From NCBI RefSeq assembly GCF_000147815.2, contig NC_015957.1, positions 9,734,001-9,798,000 of the forward strand: a DNA stretch of 64,000 nucleotides, given 5' to 3'. Of the stretch, positions 54,125-62,902 are shown piece after piece. Both the position numbers and the translations under genes were made by a program. This stretch comes from Streptomyces violaceusniger Tu 4113. GTDB taxonomy: Bacteria; Actinomycetota; Actinomycetes; Streptomycetales; Streptomycetaceae. Each line of letters begins with the position of its first letter. Position 1 is the stretch's first letter. The notes under the pieces were generated by a model, which saw only the letters and a list, made by a program, of their open reading frames with translations, had not been told where the DNA came from and ran no database searches.

Positions 54125-55510
54125 TTACTTGGCGCCGCTGGCCAGGTACGCCAGCAGGTCCTGCCGGCTCACCACACCCTTCGGCTTCCCCTCCACCAGC
54201 ACGATCGCCGCGTCCGCCGTGCCCAGCACCGCCATCAGGTCCTCGACCGGCTCGCCGGAGCCGACGTGCGGCAGCGGCGGGCTCATGTGCTTCTCCAGCG
54301 GGTCGGTCAGCTCCGCGCGCCGGGCGAACAGGGCGTCCAGCAGCTCGCGTTCCACCACCGAACCGATGACCTCGGCGGCCATCACATCCGGGTGCCCGGC
54401 GCCCGGCTTGACGATCGGCATCTGCGAGACGCCGTATTCGCGCAGCACGTCGATGGCCTCGCCCACCGTCTCGTCCGGGTGCATATGGACCAGCGAGGGC
54501 AGTCCGCCCTGCTTGCCCTGGAGGACGTCGCCGACGCGCACCGAGGGGCCGTCCTCCTCCAGGAAGCCGTAGTCGGCCATCCACTCATCGTTGAAGATCT
54601 TGGACAGATAGCCACGACCGCTGTCGGGCAGCAGCACGACCACCACATCGTCCGGGCCGAGCCGCTCGGCGACCTTCAGCGCGCCCACGACCGCCATTCC
54701 GCAGGAGCCGCCGACCAGCAGCCCCTCCTCCTTGGCCAGCCGCCGCGTCATCTGGAAGGCGTCCTTGTCGGAGACCGCGACGATCTCGTCCGCGACGGTC
54801 TGGTCGTAGGCGGTCGGCCAGAAGTCCTCGCCGACGCCCTCGATCAGATACGGGCGGCCGGAGCCGCCGGAGTAGACCGAGCCCTCGGGGTCGGCGCCGA
54901 TCACCTGGACCCGGCCCTCGCTGGCCTCCTTCAGATAGCGGCCGGTGCCGGAGATCGTGCCGCCGGTGCCGACGCCCGCGACGAAGTGGGTGATCTTCCC
55001 CTCGGTCTGCTCCCACAGCTCGGGGCCGGTGGACTCGTAGTGGGAGAGCGGGTTGTTCGGGTTGCTGTACTGGTCGGGCTTCCAGGCACCCGGCGTCTCG
55101 CGGACCAGCCGGTCGGAGACGTTGTAGTACGAGTCGGGGTGCTCGGGGTCCACGGCGGTGGGGCAGACCACCACCTCGGCGCCGTAGGCCCGCAGCACGT
55201 TGATCTTGTCCGTGGACACCTTGTCCGGGCAGACGAAGATGCACTTGTAGCCCTTGCGCTGGGCGACCATGGCGAGGCCCACGCCCGTGTTGCCGGACGT
55301 CGGCTCGACGATGGTGCCGCCCGGCTTGAGCTCACCGGAGCGCTCGGCTGCCTCGATCATCCGGACCGCGATCCGGTCCTTCACCGAGCCACCGGGATTG
55401 AAGTATTCGACCTTGGCCAGGACGGTTGCCCGGATGCCCTCGGTCACGGTGTTGAGCTTCACCAGCGGGGTGTTGCCGACCAGCTCAATCATCGATTCGT
55501 AGTACTGCAC
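54125..55510 (-). CDS. cbs: Cystathionine beta-synthase
   Basis: A 461-residue fold-type II PLP enzyme that condenses serine and homocysteine to cystathionine. Lys44 in FNPGGSVKDRIAVRM binds PLP, PTSGNTGVGLAMVA binds the substrate carboxylate, and GVGTGGTISGTGRYL binds phosphate. The C-terminal about 115 residues are a CBS-domain pair (MHPDETVGEAIDVLREYGVS, VEGKPKGVVSRQDLLAYLAS), which separates it from O-acetylserine sulfhydrylase. GTG 55508-55510 with GGAGCAG upstream. Divergent from the SGNH hydrolase. Confidence 0.94.
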   Translation of the reverse strand: MQYYESMIELVGNTPLVKLNTVTEGIRATVLAKVEYFNPGGSVKDRIAVRMIEAAERSGELKPGGTIVEPTSGNTGVGLAMVAQRKGYKCIFVCPDKVSTDKINVLRAYGAEVVVCPTAVDPEHPDSYYNVSDRLVRETPGAWKPDQYSNPNNPLSHYESTGPELWEQTEGKITHFVAGVGTGGTISGTGRYLKEASEGRVQVIGADPEGSVYSGGSGRPYLIEGVGEDFWPTAYDQTVADEIVAVSDKDAFQMTRRLAKEEGLLVGGSCGMAVVGALKVAERLGPDDVVVVLLPDSGRGYLSKIFNDEWMADYGFLEEDGPSVRVGDVLQGKQGGLPSLVHMHPDETVGEAIDVLREYGVSQMPIVKPGAGHPDVMAAEVIGSVVERELLDALFARRAELTDPLEKHMSPPLPHVGSGEPVEDLMAVLGTADAAIVLVEGKPKGVVSRQDLLAYLASGAK

Positions 55511-55707
55511 ACCTGCTCCTGGTCCGGTTCCGCGGGATCTCCGCGTCGGGGCGGCCGCCATCGCGGCGCCGTGCTATCAGCTTATTGCGCGCCCCCGCCC
55601 TGCGACCCGTGAGTTGGGAGGAAGGCTGTGCGGGGCAACAAGTTGTTAGCGAGGCGTACAAAGGAGAAAGAAGCGCGTGCGCGTGCGGACGGAGGTGGGC
55701 TGGACCC

Positions 55708-56739
55708 ATGTCGATGTCGAGGGCGAGGGTGGCGCGGCGGATCGCGGCCGCGGCGGCGTACGGGGGCGGCGGGATCGGGCTGCTGGGCGGGGTGACCGCC
55801 GTGCTGTTGCTCACCGAGGTGTCCCATGCGAAACGGGTCGTGGGCGGGTCGGACGATCCTCCGCCGCGCGCGGACGGCCGATATGGCTTCGCCTTCGCCC
55901 GCAGGACCGGCCAGCCCCCACTGCGGCTGGCCTTTCTCGGCGACTCCACGGCCGCCGGGCAGGGCGTCCACCGCCCTCGTCAGACACCGGGCGCGCTGCT
56001 CGCCTCGGGGCTCGCGGCGGTCGCCGAGCGCCCGGTGGACCTGCGGAACGTGGCACTGCCGGGGGCGCAGTCCAGCGATCTGGAGCGCCAGGTCACGCTG
56101 GTGCTGGAGGATGCGGAGCTGCCTCCCGACGTGTGCGTGATCATGATCGGTGCCAATGACGTCACCCGTCGGATGCCGCCCGCCAAGTCGGTGCGGCTGC
56201 TGTCGGACGCGGTGCGCAGACTGCGCGAGAGCGGCTGCGAGGTGGTGGTGGGCACCTGTCCCGACCTCGGCACGATCGAGCCCGTCTATCAGCCGCTGCG
56301 CTGGGTCGCGCGGCGGCTGAGCCGACAGCTCGCCGCCGCGCAGACGATCGGGGTGGTGGAGCAGGACGGACGCACGGTCTCGCTGGGCGATCTGCTCGGC
56401 CCCGAGTTCGCGGCCAATCCGCGCGAGCTGTTCGGCCCGGACAACTTCCACCCCTCGGCGGAGGGGTACGCCACGGCCGCGATGGCCATTCTGCCGACCC
56501 TGTGCGACTCGCTGGGCCTGTGGCCCGAGGAGGCGCCGGAGACGCTCGACGAGGGCATCCTGCCGGTCGCCACGGCGGCGGCCGAGGCGGCCGCCGAGGG
56601 TGGCACCGAGGTCACGGCGGCTCGCGGGCCCTGGGCCCGGTTGCTGCGGCGCCATCGGCCCGCGACGCAGGAGCCGGCGACCGTGTCCGGCTCCCCCGAC
56701 ACCTCGTCCCCGACCTCCCCGCCCCCTTCAGGCTGCTGA
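55708..56739 (+). CDS. Secreted/membrane SGNH (GDSL) hydrolase
   Basis: A 343-residue protein with an N-terminal membrane or signal helix (IAAAAAYGGGGIGLLGGVTA). Its SGNH domain has LAFLGDSTAAGQGV (Ser), NVALPGAQSSDL (Gly block), VIMIGANDVTRR (Asn) and GPDNFHPSAEGYATAA (Asp/His). Such enzymes are esterases or lipases acting outside the membrane. The C-terminal about 60 residues are Ala/Ser/Pro-rich. GGAGGTG lies 14 nt before the ATG. Next to it begins the 273-bp tandem repeat. Confidence 0.86.
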   Translation: MSMSRARVARRIAAAAAYGGGGIGLLGGVTAVLLLTEVSHAKRVVGGSDDPPPRADGRYGFAFARRTGQPPLRLAFLGDSTAAGQGVHRPRQTPGALLASGLAAVAERPVDLRNVALPGAQSSDLERQVTLVLEDAELPPDVCVIMIGANDVTRRMPPAKSVRLLSDAVRRLRESGCEVVVGTCPDLGTIEPVYQPLRWVARRLSRQLAAAQTIGVVEQDGRTVSLGDLLGPEFAANPRELFGPDNFHPSAEGYATAAMAILPTLCDSLGLWPEEAPETLDEGILPVATAAAEAAAEGGTEVTAARGPWARLLRRHRPATQEPATVSGSPDTSSPTSPPPSGC

Positions 56740-56817
56740 CCCCCACCGGGCCCGGCTCCCCTTGGGCTGGGGCCCCAGCCCACCCGGGCCTGCGGCCCGG
56801 GCCCCTTCGGTGGGGGC

Positions 56818-57610
56818 TGATCTGCCCGGCCGGGTGTGGCTTTCGTCTCGCGCCTTCGGCGCAATTGAGCAGCGGCGGCGGAGGTGCCCACCGGGCCTCC
56901 GCCGCCGACCGCCGGGTCGGCGGGGGCGAGGGCCGGTCGCGGCTCCCGCCGCCAGGGGTCAAGGCCAACGCCGGAGAGCGGGCGGTGCCGGGCTGCGCCC
57001 ACGCCGCCGGGCCGATAGCGGCTCCTATGGCCGCGCCCCGGCTGCCATGCCGCCGCGGCCCCCGGCGGCCATGCCCCTCCGGGCGCGCGCTGATCTGCCC
57101 GACCGAGCGCGGGTTTCGTCTCGCGCCTTCGGCGCAAATGAGCAGCGGCGGCGGAGGTGCCCACCGGGCCTCCGCCGCCGACCGCCGGGCCGGCGGGGGC
57201 GAGGGCCGGTCGCGGCTCCCGCCGCCAGGGGTCAAGGCCAACGCCGGAGAGCGGGCGGTGCCGGGCTGCGCCCACGCCGCCGGGCCGATAGCGGCTCCTA
57301 TGGCCGCGCCCCGGCTGCCATGCCGCCGCGGCCCCCGGCGGCCATGCCCCTCCGGGCGCGCGCTGATCTGCCCGACCGAGCGCGGGTTTCGTCTCGCGCC
57401 TTCGGCGCAAATGAGCAGCGGCGGCGGAGGTGCCCGGCCGAGCCCTCGCCGCCGACCGCCGGGCCGCAGGGGGGCGAGGGCCGGTCGCGGCTCCCGCCGC
57501 CAGGGGTCAAGGCCAACGCCGGGCAGCAGGCGGTGGCGGGCCGGGGCCGCGCCGCCGGCCGTCGGGGCGGTGGCGGCTTCCGTGGGCCGGGGGCGAGGCC
57601 GATGCCGGGG
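56818..57610. repeat. 273-bp tandem repeat, about 2.9 copies
   Basis: TGATCTGCCCG starts at 56818, 57091 and 57364, exactly 273 bp apart. Copies 1 and 2 are nearly identical over their length, and copy 3 diverges after about 80 bp and decays toward 57600. Each unit contains the hairpin GCGCCTTCGGCGC. It is intergenic between the SGNH hydrolase and the thiolase. The period is a multiple of three, but no frame looks like a protein. Confidence 0.9.
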
Positions 57611-57613
57611 GCA

Positions 57614-57672
57614 GGGGGGGTGGGGTACCCCTCTGGAAATCGCTTGATGAATTAGTTGCGTCAGGTCAAGTA
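57614..57672. repeat. Palindromic element, copy B
   Basis: GGGGTACCCC, then TCTGGAAATCGCTTGAT, the invariant centre GAATTAGTTGCGTCAG, then GTCAAGTA. The left arm and centre match copy A (24986-25064). The inner stem keeps CTTGA/TCAAG by a compensating T-A to C-G change, while the outer right arm is lost. It directly follows the tandem repeat. Confidence 0.85.
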
Positions 57673-57971
57673 CTGGGCGCGCCGGGAGCAGGGCACCCGG
57701 CCCTGGAAGCTCCCGCCCGTCCGGGCAGCGGGCGGCCCGGCCCGCGTTCGGGGCCCCGGGGCCGCTGGGCCCCAGCGGCGGCGCCCGGGTGCGTATCGGC
57801 GTCCCGTAGGGCGCGAGGGAAGGGCGCCGCGACCAGAGCGAGACCGGGGTCGCTGAGCGTACGCTTGGAAAAAAGAGTTCCGCGTCACAGCCCGCACCCC
57901 GTGACCCTGCCGATACGTACGGGTAACTTCCCTCAGAGTCCCACCCGCACCCCCGCCCCCATGGAGCCGTG
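57673..57971. promoter_or_regulatory. Intergenic region upstream of the thiolase
   Basis: 300 bp, no gene. It contains the hairpin GCCGCTGG/CCAGCGGC (about 57762-57780) and a small A-rich patch (GGAAAAAAGAG, about 57866) about 95 bp before the start codon; the promoter is probably nearby. Confidence 0.35.
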
Positions 57972-59192
57972 ATGCCCGAAGCAGTGATCGTCTCTGCAGC
58001 CCGTTCTCCCATCGGCCGCGCCTTCAAGGGATCGCTCAAAGATCTGCGCCCGGACGACCTCACCGCCGAGATCATCCAGGCCGCGCTCGCCAAGGTCCCC
58101 GAGCTCGATCCGCGCGAGATCGACGACCTGATGCTCGGCTGCGGGGCGCCCGGCGGTGAGCAGGGGCACAACCTGGGGCGAGTCGTGGCCGTGCAGATGG
58201 GGATGGACCACCTCCCCGGCTGCACGATCACCCGCTACTGCTCCTCCTCCCTCCAGACCTCGCGGATGGCGATGCACGCCATCAAGGCGGGCGAGGGCGA
58301 CGTCTTCATCTCGGCGGGCGTCGAGATGGTCTCGCGGGCCAAGAAGGGCACCTCGGACGGGCTGCCGGACACCCACAACCCGCTGTTCGCGGACGCCGAG
58401 GCCCGTACGGTCACGCGCGCCGAGCAGGGCGGCGAGGGCTGGCACGACCCGCGCGAGGACGGCCTGCTCCCCGATGTGTACATCGCCATGGGCCAGACCG
58501 CCGAGAACCTGGCCCGGCTCAAGGGAGTCACCCGCGAGGACATGGACGAGTTCGGCGTCCGGTCCCAGAATCTCGCCGAGGAAGCCATCAAGAAGGGCTT
58601 CTGGGAGCGTGAGATCACCCCGGTGACCACCCCGGACGGCACGGTCGTCAGCCAGGACGACGGTCCCCGCGCGGGCACCACCCTGGAGGCCGTGCAGGGC
58701 CTGAAGCCGGTCTTCCGTCCCGACGGCCGGATCACCGCGGGCAACTGCTGTCCGCTCAACGACGGCGCCGCGGCGCTGGTGATCATGTCCGACACCAAGG
58801 CGCGGGAGCTGGGCGTGACCCCGCTGGCCCGGATCGTGTCGACCGGCGTCTCCGGCCTCTCCCCCGAGATCATGGGGTACGGACCGGTCGAGGCGTCCAA
58901 GCAGGCGCTGGCCCGGGCCGGGATGTCGGTCGGCGACATCGACCTGGTGGAGATCAACGAGGCGTTCGCCGCGCAGGTCATCCCGTCCTACCGCGATCTG
59001 GGCATCGACCTGGACCGGCTCAATGTCAACGGCGGCGCGATCGCCGTGGGCCACCCCTTCGGCATGACCGGTGCCCGGATCACCGGCACGCTGATCAATT
59101 CGCTGCAGTTCCACGACAAGCAGTTCGGCCTGGAGACCATGTGCGTCGGCGGCGGCCAGGGCATGGCGATGGTCATCGAGCGCCTGAGCTGA
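57972..59192 (+). CDS. Acetyl-CoA C-acyltransferase (thiolase)
   Basis: A 406-residue thiolase for beta-oxidation or acetoacetyl-CoA metabolism. Catalytic Cys90 in TITRYCSSSLQTSRMA, EINEAFAAQVIPSYRDLGID, NGGAIAVGHPFGMTGAR (His) and ETMCVGGGQGMAMV (second Cys) are complete. ATG 57972 has GGAG 5 nt upstream; the GTG before it (57969) is a poorer choice. It stands alone: the next hairpin (59308-59342) ends its transcript. FadA-like degradative or AtoB-like; cannot be separated by eye. Confidence 0.93.
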   Translation: MPEAVIVSAARSPIGRAFKGSLKDLRPDDLTAEIIQAALAKVPELDPREIDDLMLGCGAPGGEQGHNLGRVVAVQMGMDHLPGCTITRYCSSSLQTSRMAMHAIKAGEGDVFISAGVEMVSRAKKGTSDGLPDTHNPLFADAEARTVTRAEQGGEGWHDPREDGLLPDVYIAMGQTAENLARLKGVTREDMDEFGVRSQNLAEEAIKKGFWEREITPVTTPDGTVVSQDDGPRAGTTLEAVQGLKPVFRPDGRITAGNCCPLNDGAAALVIMSDTKARELGVTPLARIVSTGVSGLSPEIMGYGPVEASKQALARAGMSVGDIDLVEINEAFAAQVIPSYRDLGIDLDRLNVNGGAIAVGHPFGMTGARITGTLINSLQFHDKQFGLETMCVGGGQGMAMVIERLS

Positions 59193-59307
59193 GCCGGGTC
59201 GAGCCGGGCGGCCGAGCCCGGCCGAGCCGCTGGACCGATCCGGGCCGGGCCGAGGGGCCGAGCCGCCCCGCGTCTGAGACACTGGTTTCGATCGAGCCGT
59301 GACCGAA

Positions 59308-59342
59308 TCTCCCCCAGGATGTGACAAAGGTCCTGGGGGAGA
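59308..59342. terminator. Terminator after the thiolase gene
   Basis: Perfect 12-bp stem TCTCCCCCAGGA / TCCTGGGGGAGA with an 11-nt loop, about 115 bp beyond the thiolase stop. Confidence 0.75.
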
Positions 59343-59492
59343 GCCGTCTGCCCAGCTCAGCACCGGTGACCAAAGGCCCTTCCGGTACCGAATTCTGCCC
59401 ATTTGGTGATGGTATGCACTGACGTCGAGAGGCGATAAGCCTCAAGCTGAGGTAGGAATTCGGGGGATCAACAGCCAACCGGGAGTACGTCA

Positions 59493-60413
59493 GTGAGCCC
59501 CACGACTCTTGCCCTCCTCCTGGCCGCGGTGACCGCCACGGCCGTAGGGGCGGCCGCCCTGCACACCGCGCGCGGTATGCGCCGGCAGATCTGTGAGCTG
59601 CGCGCCGAGCTCGCGGCCACCGTCGCCGCCGGCGCCCAGGAGAGCAGAGGCGGCGAGGAGAACGGTGTGACGGTGCCCGCACCCCGCGCCACCCCGGTCG
59701 CCGAGATACGCGCGGCCGTCGCCGAGGCGCTCGCCGAGGAGCGGGAGCGCGAGCTGGCCGAGGCACGGGCGTTCTGGGCCGCCCAGGAGGCCAGGGACTC
59801 CGCCGGAACGGCCGACGCCCACTCGCTGCTGGGCGGGCCCGGCGGGTACGGCGAGGACGCCGTACAGGACGCGCAGCTCTTCGTGCCCCGCCAGGCCGAT
59901 CTGGCCGGGCTCGAACCGCTGCTCGGCCTGGACGCGCTGGGTCCCGAGGCGCTGGACTCCGCCGGGGACCAGGAACCCGAGGTCGAGGCCGAGGTGGAGC
60001 TGGAGCTGAGCGTCGAGCCCGAGCCGGCGGCCGAGCCCCGGGAGTCGGCCGAGCTCGCGGCGGCCCGCCGGCGCCATCCGTCCCACCCCGACTTCTCCCC
60101 GTCGTCACCCGTGGCCGACCACGACCGTACGGTGACCCGGATCACCGAACTGGCCGACGCCCGCACCCCGCTGTCCGATGTGCGCCCCGGGCCCCTCGGC
60201 ACCCTGGATGTCTATGTCTTCGCCGACGGCACCACGATCTGCATGACCCCGGGCCACCGGGAGACGGCCGAGCGGCTGGCGGACGCGCTGCGCGAGGGCA
60301 CCACCCCGGTGCTGCTCGGCGGCTCGGGCGTCTCCGGTGCGTATGCGCTCACGTTCGGTTGCGGCGAGGACAATGTGTACGTCCTGGCCGACCGCGTCAT
60401 CGCCTCGCTGTGA
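59493..60413 (+). CDS. Membrane-anchored protein of unknown function
   Basis: A 306-residue protein. An N-terminal helix (TLALLLAAVTATAVGAAALH) is followed by a Glu/Ala-rich coiled-coil stretch (AEIRAAVAEALAEERERELA), an acidic low-complexity segment (EPEVEAEVELELSVEPEPAA) and a compact C-terminal domain (LDVYVFADGTTICMTPGHRE, PVLLGGSGVSGAYALTFGCG). I recognise it as a Streptomyces hypothetical without known role. GTG start with GGGAG upstream. Confidence 0.7.
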   Translation: MSPTTLALLLAAVTATAVGAAALHTARGMRRQICELRAELAATVAAGAQESRGGEENGVTVPAPRATPVAEIRAAVAEALAEERERELAEARAFWAAQEARDSAGTADAHSLLGGPGGYGEDAVQDAQLFVPRQADLAGLEPLLGLDALGPEALDSAGDQEPEVEAEVELELSVEPEPAAEPRESAELAAARRRHPSHPDFSPSSPVADHDRTVTRITELADARTPLSDVRPGPLGTLDVYVFADGTTICMTPGHRETAERLADALREGTTPVLLGGSGVSGAYALTFGCGEDNVYVLADRVIASL

Positions 60414-60501
60414 GCCCCGGTACGAACCGGCGGTGAGCCCCGGTACGAACCCGCGGTCAGCCCCGGCACGAACCCGCGGTCAGCCTCAGCGACCGGCGCC
60501 C

Positions 60502-60843
60502 TCAGACCCCGCAGCGCCCGGCCGTCTGCACCACGAGCGCCACCGCCTCGGTGACCCCCCGCGCCGCCCGGCCGCCCCCGGAGCCGCCCGGCGCACGCTC
60601 CAGCGCGTGCACCAAGTCATGTCCGGCCACCGCGACCTGGTCGGCGACCACGAACAGCCCCGCGTCCGGCATGATCCGCGGCGGGGTTCCCGGCTCCTCC
60701 AGACGCTGTGCGCGCGCCGACAATTCCCTAGCCAGCGCCAGTCCTTCGGCCGCGGCGCCCGCGCGCAGCCGGGACTGCGGAAGGGCGCGCAGCCGGTCGG
60801 CGAGCCGGTCGACGGCGGTCATGAGGGGGGTCGCATCATCCAC
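60502..60843 (-). CDS. Hypothetical protein
   Basis: A 113-residue helical protein: AVDRLADRLRALPQSRLRAG, GLALARELSARAQRLEEPGT, MPDAGLFVVADQVAVAGHDL. No motif I recognise. The chosen GTG (60841-60843) starts VDDATPLMTAV; the frame is open 16 codons further. Codon bias supports coding. Convergent with the gene at 59493-60413. Confidence 0.55.
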   Translation of the reverse strand: MDDATPLMTAVDRLADRLRALPQSRLRAGAAAEGLALARELSARAQRLEEPGTPPRIMPDAGLFVVADQVAVAGHDLVHALERAPGGSGGGRAARGVTEAVALVVQTAGRCGV

Positions 60844-60963
60844 GCTCCGAGCGTATGCGCCACTGAGGGACTGTTGCCAACGGGCGAACACTCAGGCACG
60901 GTGAGCTGAAGGAAACCCGGGCCATGGACCCGGGGGCCGGCATGGAAGCGTCCGGAGGCGCCG

Positions 60964-61194
60964 ATGTCCCAAATCTTCTCCGACGAGACTCACCGGAACC
61001 TACTCTCCCGCATCCCCCAGTGCACGGGCCGTGAAGTTGCCGACTGGCTGCGCACGGTCGACGATGGCCCCGCTTTCTTCCGCTTCGAGGAGAAGGTGAG
61101 CTGGTTGCGCGGCGAGCACCAGCTCGCCTACGGCCATGCGAAAGCCATCATCCATGAACACGACTTGAGGCGTGCGGCACGCAAGCTGCTGTAG
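60964..61194 (+). CDS. Small DUF4287-like protein
   Basis: A 76-residue protein: TGREVADWLRTVDDGPAFFR and EEKVSWLRGEHQLAYGHAKA match the small DUF4287 fold, whose members have a helical bundle ending around an AYGHAKAIIHEHDLRR motif. Function unknown; some relatives are fused to DUF5655. Single-gene unit; GGAGG precedes the ATG at 60964. Confidence 0.75.
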   Translation: MSQIFSDETHRNLLSRIPQCTGREVADWLRTVDDGPAFFRFEEKVSWLRGEHQLAYGHAKAIIHEHDLRRAARKLL

Positions 61195-61261
61195 CCGCTG
61201 CCCGGAGGCAGAAGCGTGTATGACAGACCCACCGAACCGGGCGGCTTAAGCCGCGCAGGAA

Positions 61262-61300
61262 GAAGGGCCCGCGGAGGTCATCGCCTCCGCGGGCCCTTTC
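61262..61300. terminator. Bidirectional terminator
   Basis: Perfect 16-bp stem GAAGGGCCCGCGGAGG with its complement and a 6-nt loop, between the DUF4287 gene and the convergent BI-1 gene. Confidence 0.88.
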
Positions 61301-61352
61301 AGGTGTGGCGGGTCCGAGCCGGTGGTGCGGACGAGGCCCGCACCACCCGACG

Positions 61353-62231
61353 CTAGTCCCTGAAGATCGAGATCAGCCGGAGCAGCTCCAGGTAGATCCA
61401 CACCAGCGAGAGCGTCAGCCCGAAGGCCGCCAGCCAGGACTCCTCGCGCGGAGCGCCGTACTGGACGCCGTCCTCGATCTGCTTGAAGTCCATCGCCAGG
61501 AACGCCGCGCCGAGCACGACACCGACGAGGCCGAAGACGATGCCGAGGCCACCGCTGCGGAAGCCGAGGCCGTCCCCGCCTCCGATGGCGGCGAACAGCA
61601 AGTTGACCGCCATCAGCAGCACGAAGCCGATGGCGGCGGCGAGCACGAAGCGCTGGAATCGCGCGTTCACCCGGATGAGACGGGTCTTGTACGCGACGAG
61701 CACACCGACGAACACGGCCATCGTGCCGAGCACGGCCTGCATCGGGATGCCGGACCAGCGGTCGTTGTACACCTGGCTGATGACGCCGAGGAAGAGACCC
61801 TCGAAGAGGGCGTAACCCATGATCAGCGCAGGCGAGGCCGTGCGCTTGAACGCCTGGACGAGACCGAGCACCATCGCCACGAGCGCGGCGCCGAAGCCCA
61901 CGCCCACCGGAAGCTGCGCGATCCACGCGACCGCGGCGGCGACGATGACGGTGCCGAGCGTCATACCGGTGCGCATGACGACGTCGTCCATCGTCATCCG
62001 GCCGGTCTGCAGCGGGCCCGCCGGCGGCGCGCCGTACATCTGCTGCAGCTGCTCAGGGGTCAGATTCTGCTGGTCGCCCGCCGCATAGGGGTTCGTGGGC
62101 GCCTGTGTCTGCGCGTACGGATTGCCCTGACCGGCGACGGGGTTCCCGGCCTGCGGCGCCGCGCCGAAACCGGCGTAGCCGCCGCTGCGGCTGAACCCCC
62201 GTCGCGAGAAGACCGGGTTGCTGCTCCTCAT
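61353..62231 (-). CDS. Bax inhibitor-1 / YccA-like membrane protein
   Basis: A 292-residue protein. The N-terminal about 85 residues are hydrophilic, Gly/Pro/Gln-rich (GNPYAQTQAPTNPYAAGDQQ) and contain MTMDDVVMRTGMTLG at the membrane border. Seven hydrophobic helices follow, ending AAFLAMDFKQIEDGVQYGAP and TLSLVWIYLELLRLISIFRD, the YbhL/YccA signature with its acidic C-terminal residues. Members are proton/calcium leak channels or protease partners. ATG 62229-62231 with GGAGGAG close by. Confidence 0.9.
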   Translation of the reverse strand: MRSSNPVFSRRGFSRSGGYAGFGAAPQAGNPVAGQGNPYAQTQAPTNPYAAGDQQNLTPEQLQQMYGAPPAGPLQTGRMTMDDVVMRTGMTLGTVIVAAAVAWIAQLPVGVGFGAALVAMVLGLVQAFKRTASPALIMGYALFEGLFLGVISQVYNDRWSGIPMQAVLGTMAVFVGVLVAYKTRLIRVNARFQRFVLAAAIGFVLLMAVNLLFAAIGGGDGLGFRSGGLGIVFGLVGVVLGAAFLAMDFKQIEDGVQYGAPREESWLAAFGLTLSLVWIYLELLRLISIFRD

Positions 62232-62416
62232 CTCACTCCTCCATGGCCGCCGGGCGCGACCTTGACTCAAGAGTAATAGGTAAGCAAAGAAGGCACCCTA
62301 GTGCCCAAGGAGGATCTTTTCACGCAGAGAGAGACCGCGCGAGGCCCCTGCGGGCCCCGCGCACGCACATTGGGCGACCATCCACACACGCTGAGTGCGC
62401 CCACCGGATCTGAAGG

Positions 62417-62499
62417 TGCCCGGAACCGGACTTGAACCGGTACGCCCGCGAGGGGCAGCGAGGTTTAAGCTCGCCGTGTCTGCATTCCACCATCCGGGC
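62417..62499 (-). tRNA. bldA: tRNA-Leu (anticodon UAA), bldA
   Basis: The minus strand starts GCCCGGATGGTGGAATG and has the acceptor stem GCCCGGA/TCCGGGC, a TAA anticodon in GAGCTTAAACCTC, a long class II variable arm and GGTTCAAGTCC in the T arm, ending in discriminator A. CCA is not encoded (ACCT follows). It reads the rare UUA codon, which makes it bldA, the developmental regulator tRNA of streptomycetes. TTA codons occur in at least two mobile-element genes of this window. Confidence 0.95.
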
Positions 62500-62902
62500 G
62501 GCGGTTCCCCCTGGGCCATACGGAGCGCATACGGCCCTCCCCTGGAAGAGAGCAGCACGAGCCTATCCGGGGACATGCCCCCGCACAGTGAATCCTCGGA
62601 CCGAGGTTGTCTTATTTTATTGGCAACTGAGGGTGCATCAGCAGCGGGGCGGGGTACCCGAAGTTGCCGACGGCCATTGGACCTGCCGATATGCCCTGAA
62701 CCCCCATTAACTGGGGATTGACGCAATCTCGACGCCCCGCCCGGGGTGTCTTCTCCTCCTCAAGGAGGACTCCGCCACCACCACCTACATCGCGAGACCC
62801 CCCGCAGAACCGGAGCACGGGCTGATCCCGTCCCCTTTCACAACCGGAACCATGGAGTGACGTCCCGCCCACTCCCGCAGAGCACGACAGGAGTCATCCA
62901 CC
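62500..62902. promoter_or_regulatory. Intergenic region between bldA and the ABC transporter genes
   Basis: 400 bp without a gene. It must contain the minus-strand bldA promoter and the plus-strand ABC operon promoter. The striking feature is an AT-rich patch (GTCTTATTTTATTGGCAAC, 62608-62626), exceptional in this GC-rich setting. I do not assign boxes. Confidence 0.4.

Noticed and set aside
56600..57655. A large repeat protein encoded by the 273-bp repeats
   Set aside because: All frames stay open only because of extreme GC content. The peptides are Arg/Pro/Gly-rich without motifs, and there is no suitable start site.
62600..62640. The AT-rich patch as a defined bldA promoter
   Set aside because: It lies about 110 bp upstream of the tRNA 5' end and I cannot find -35/-10 boxes with acceptable spacing on either strand.
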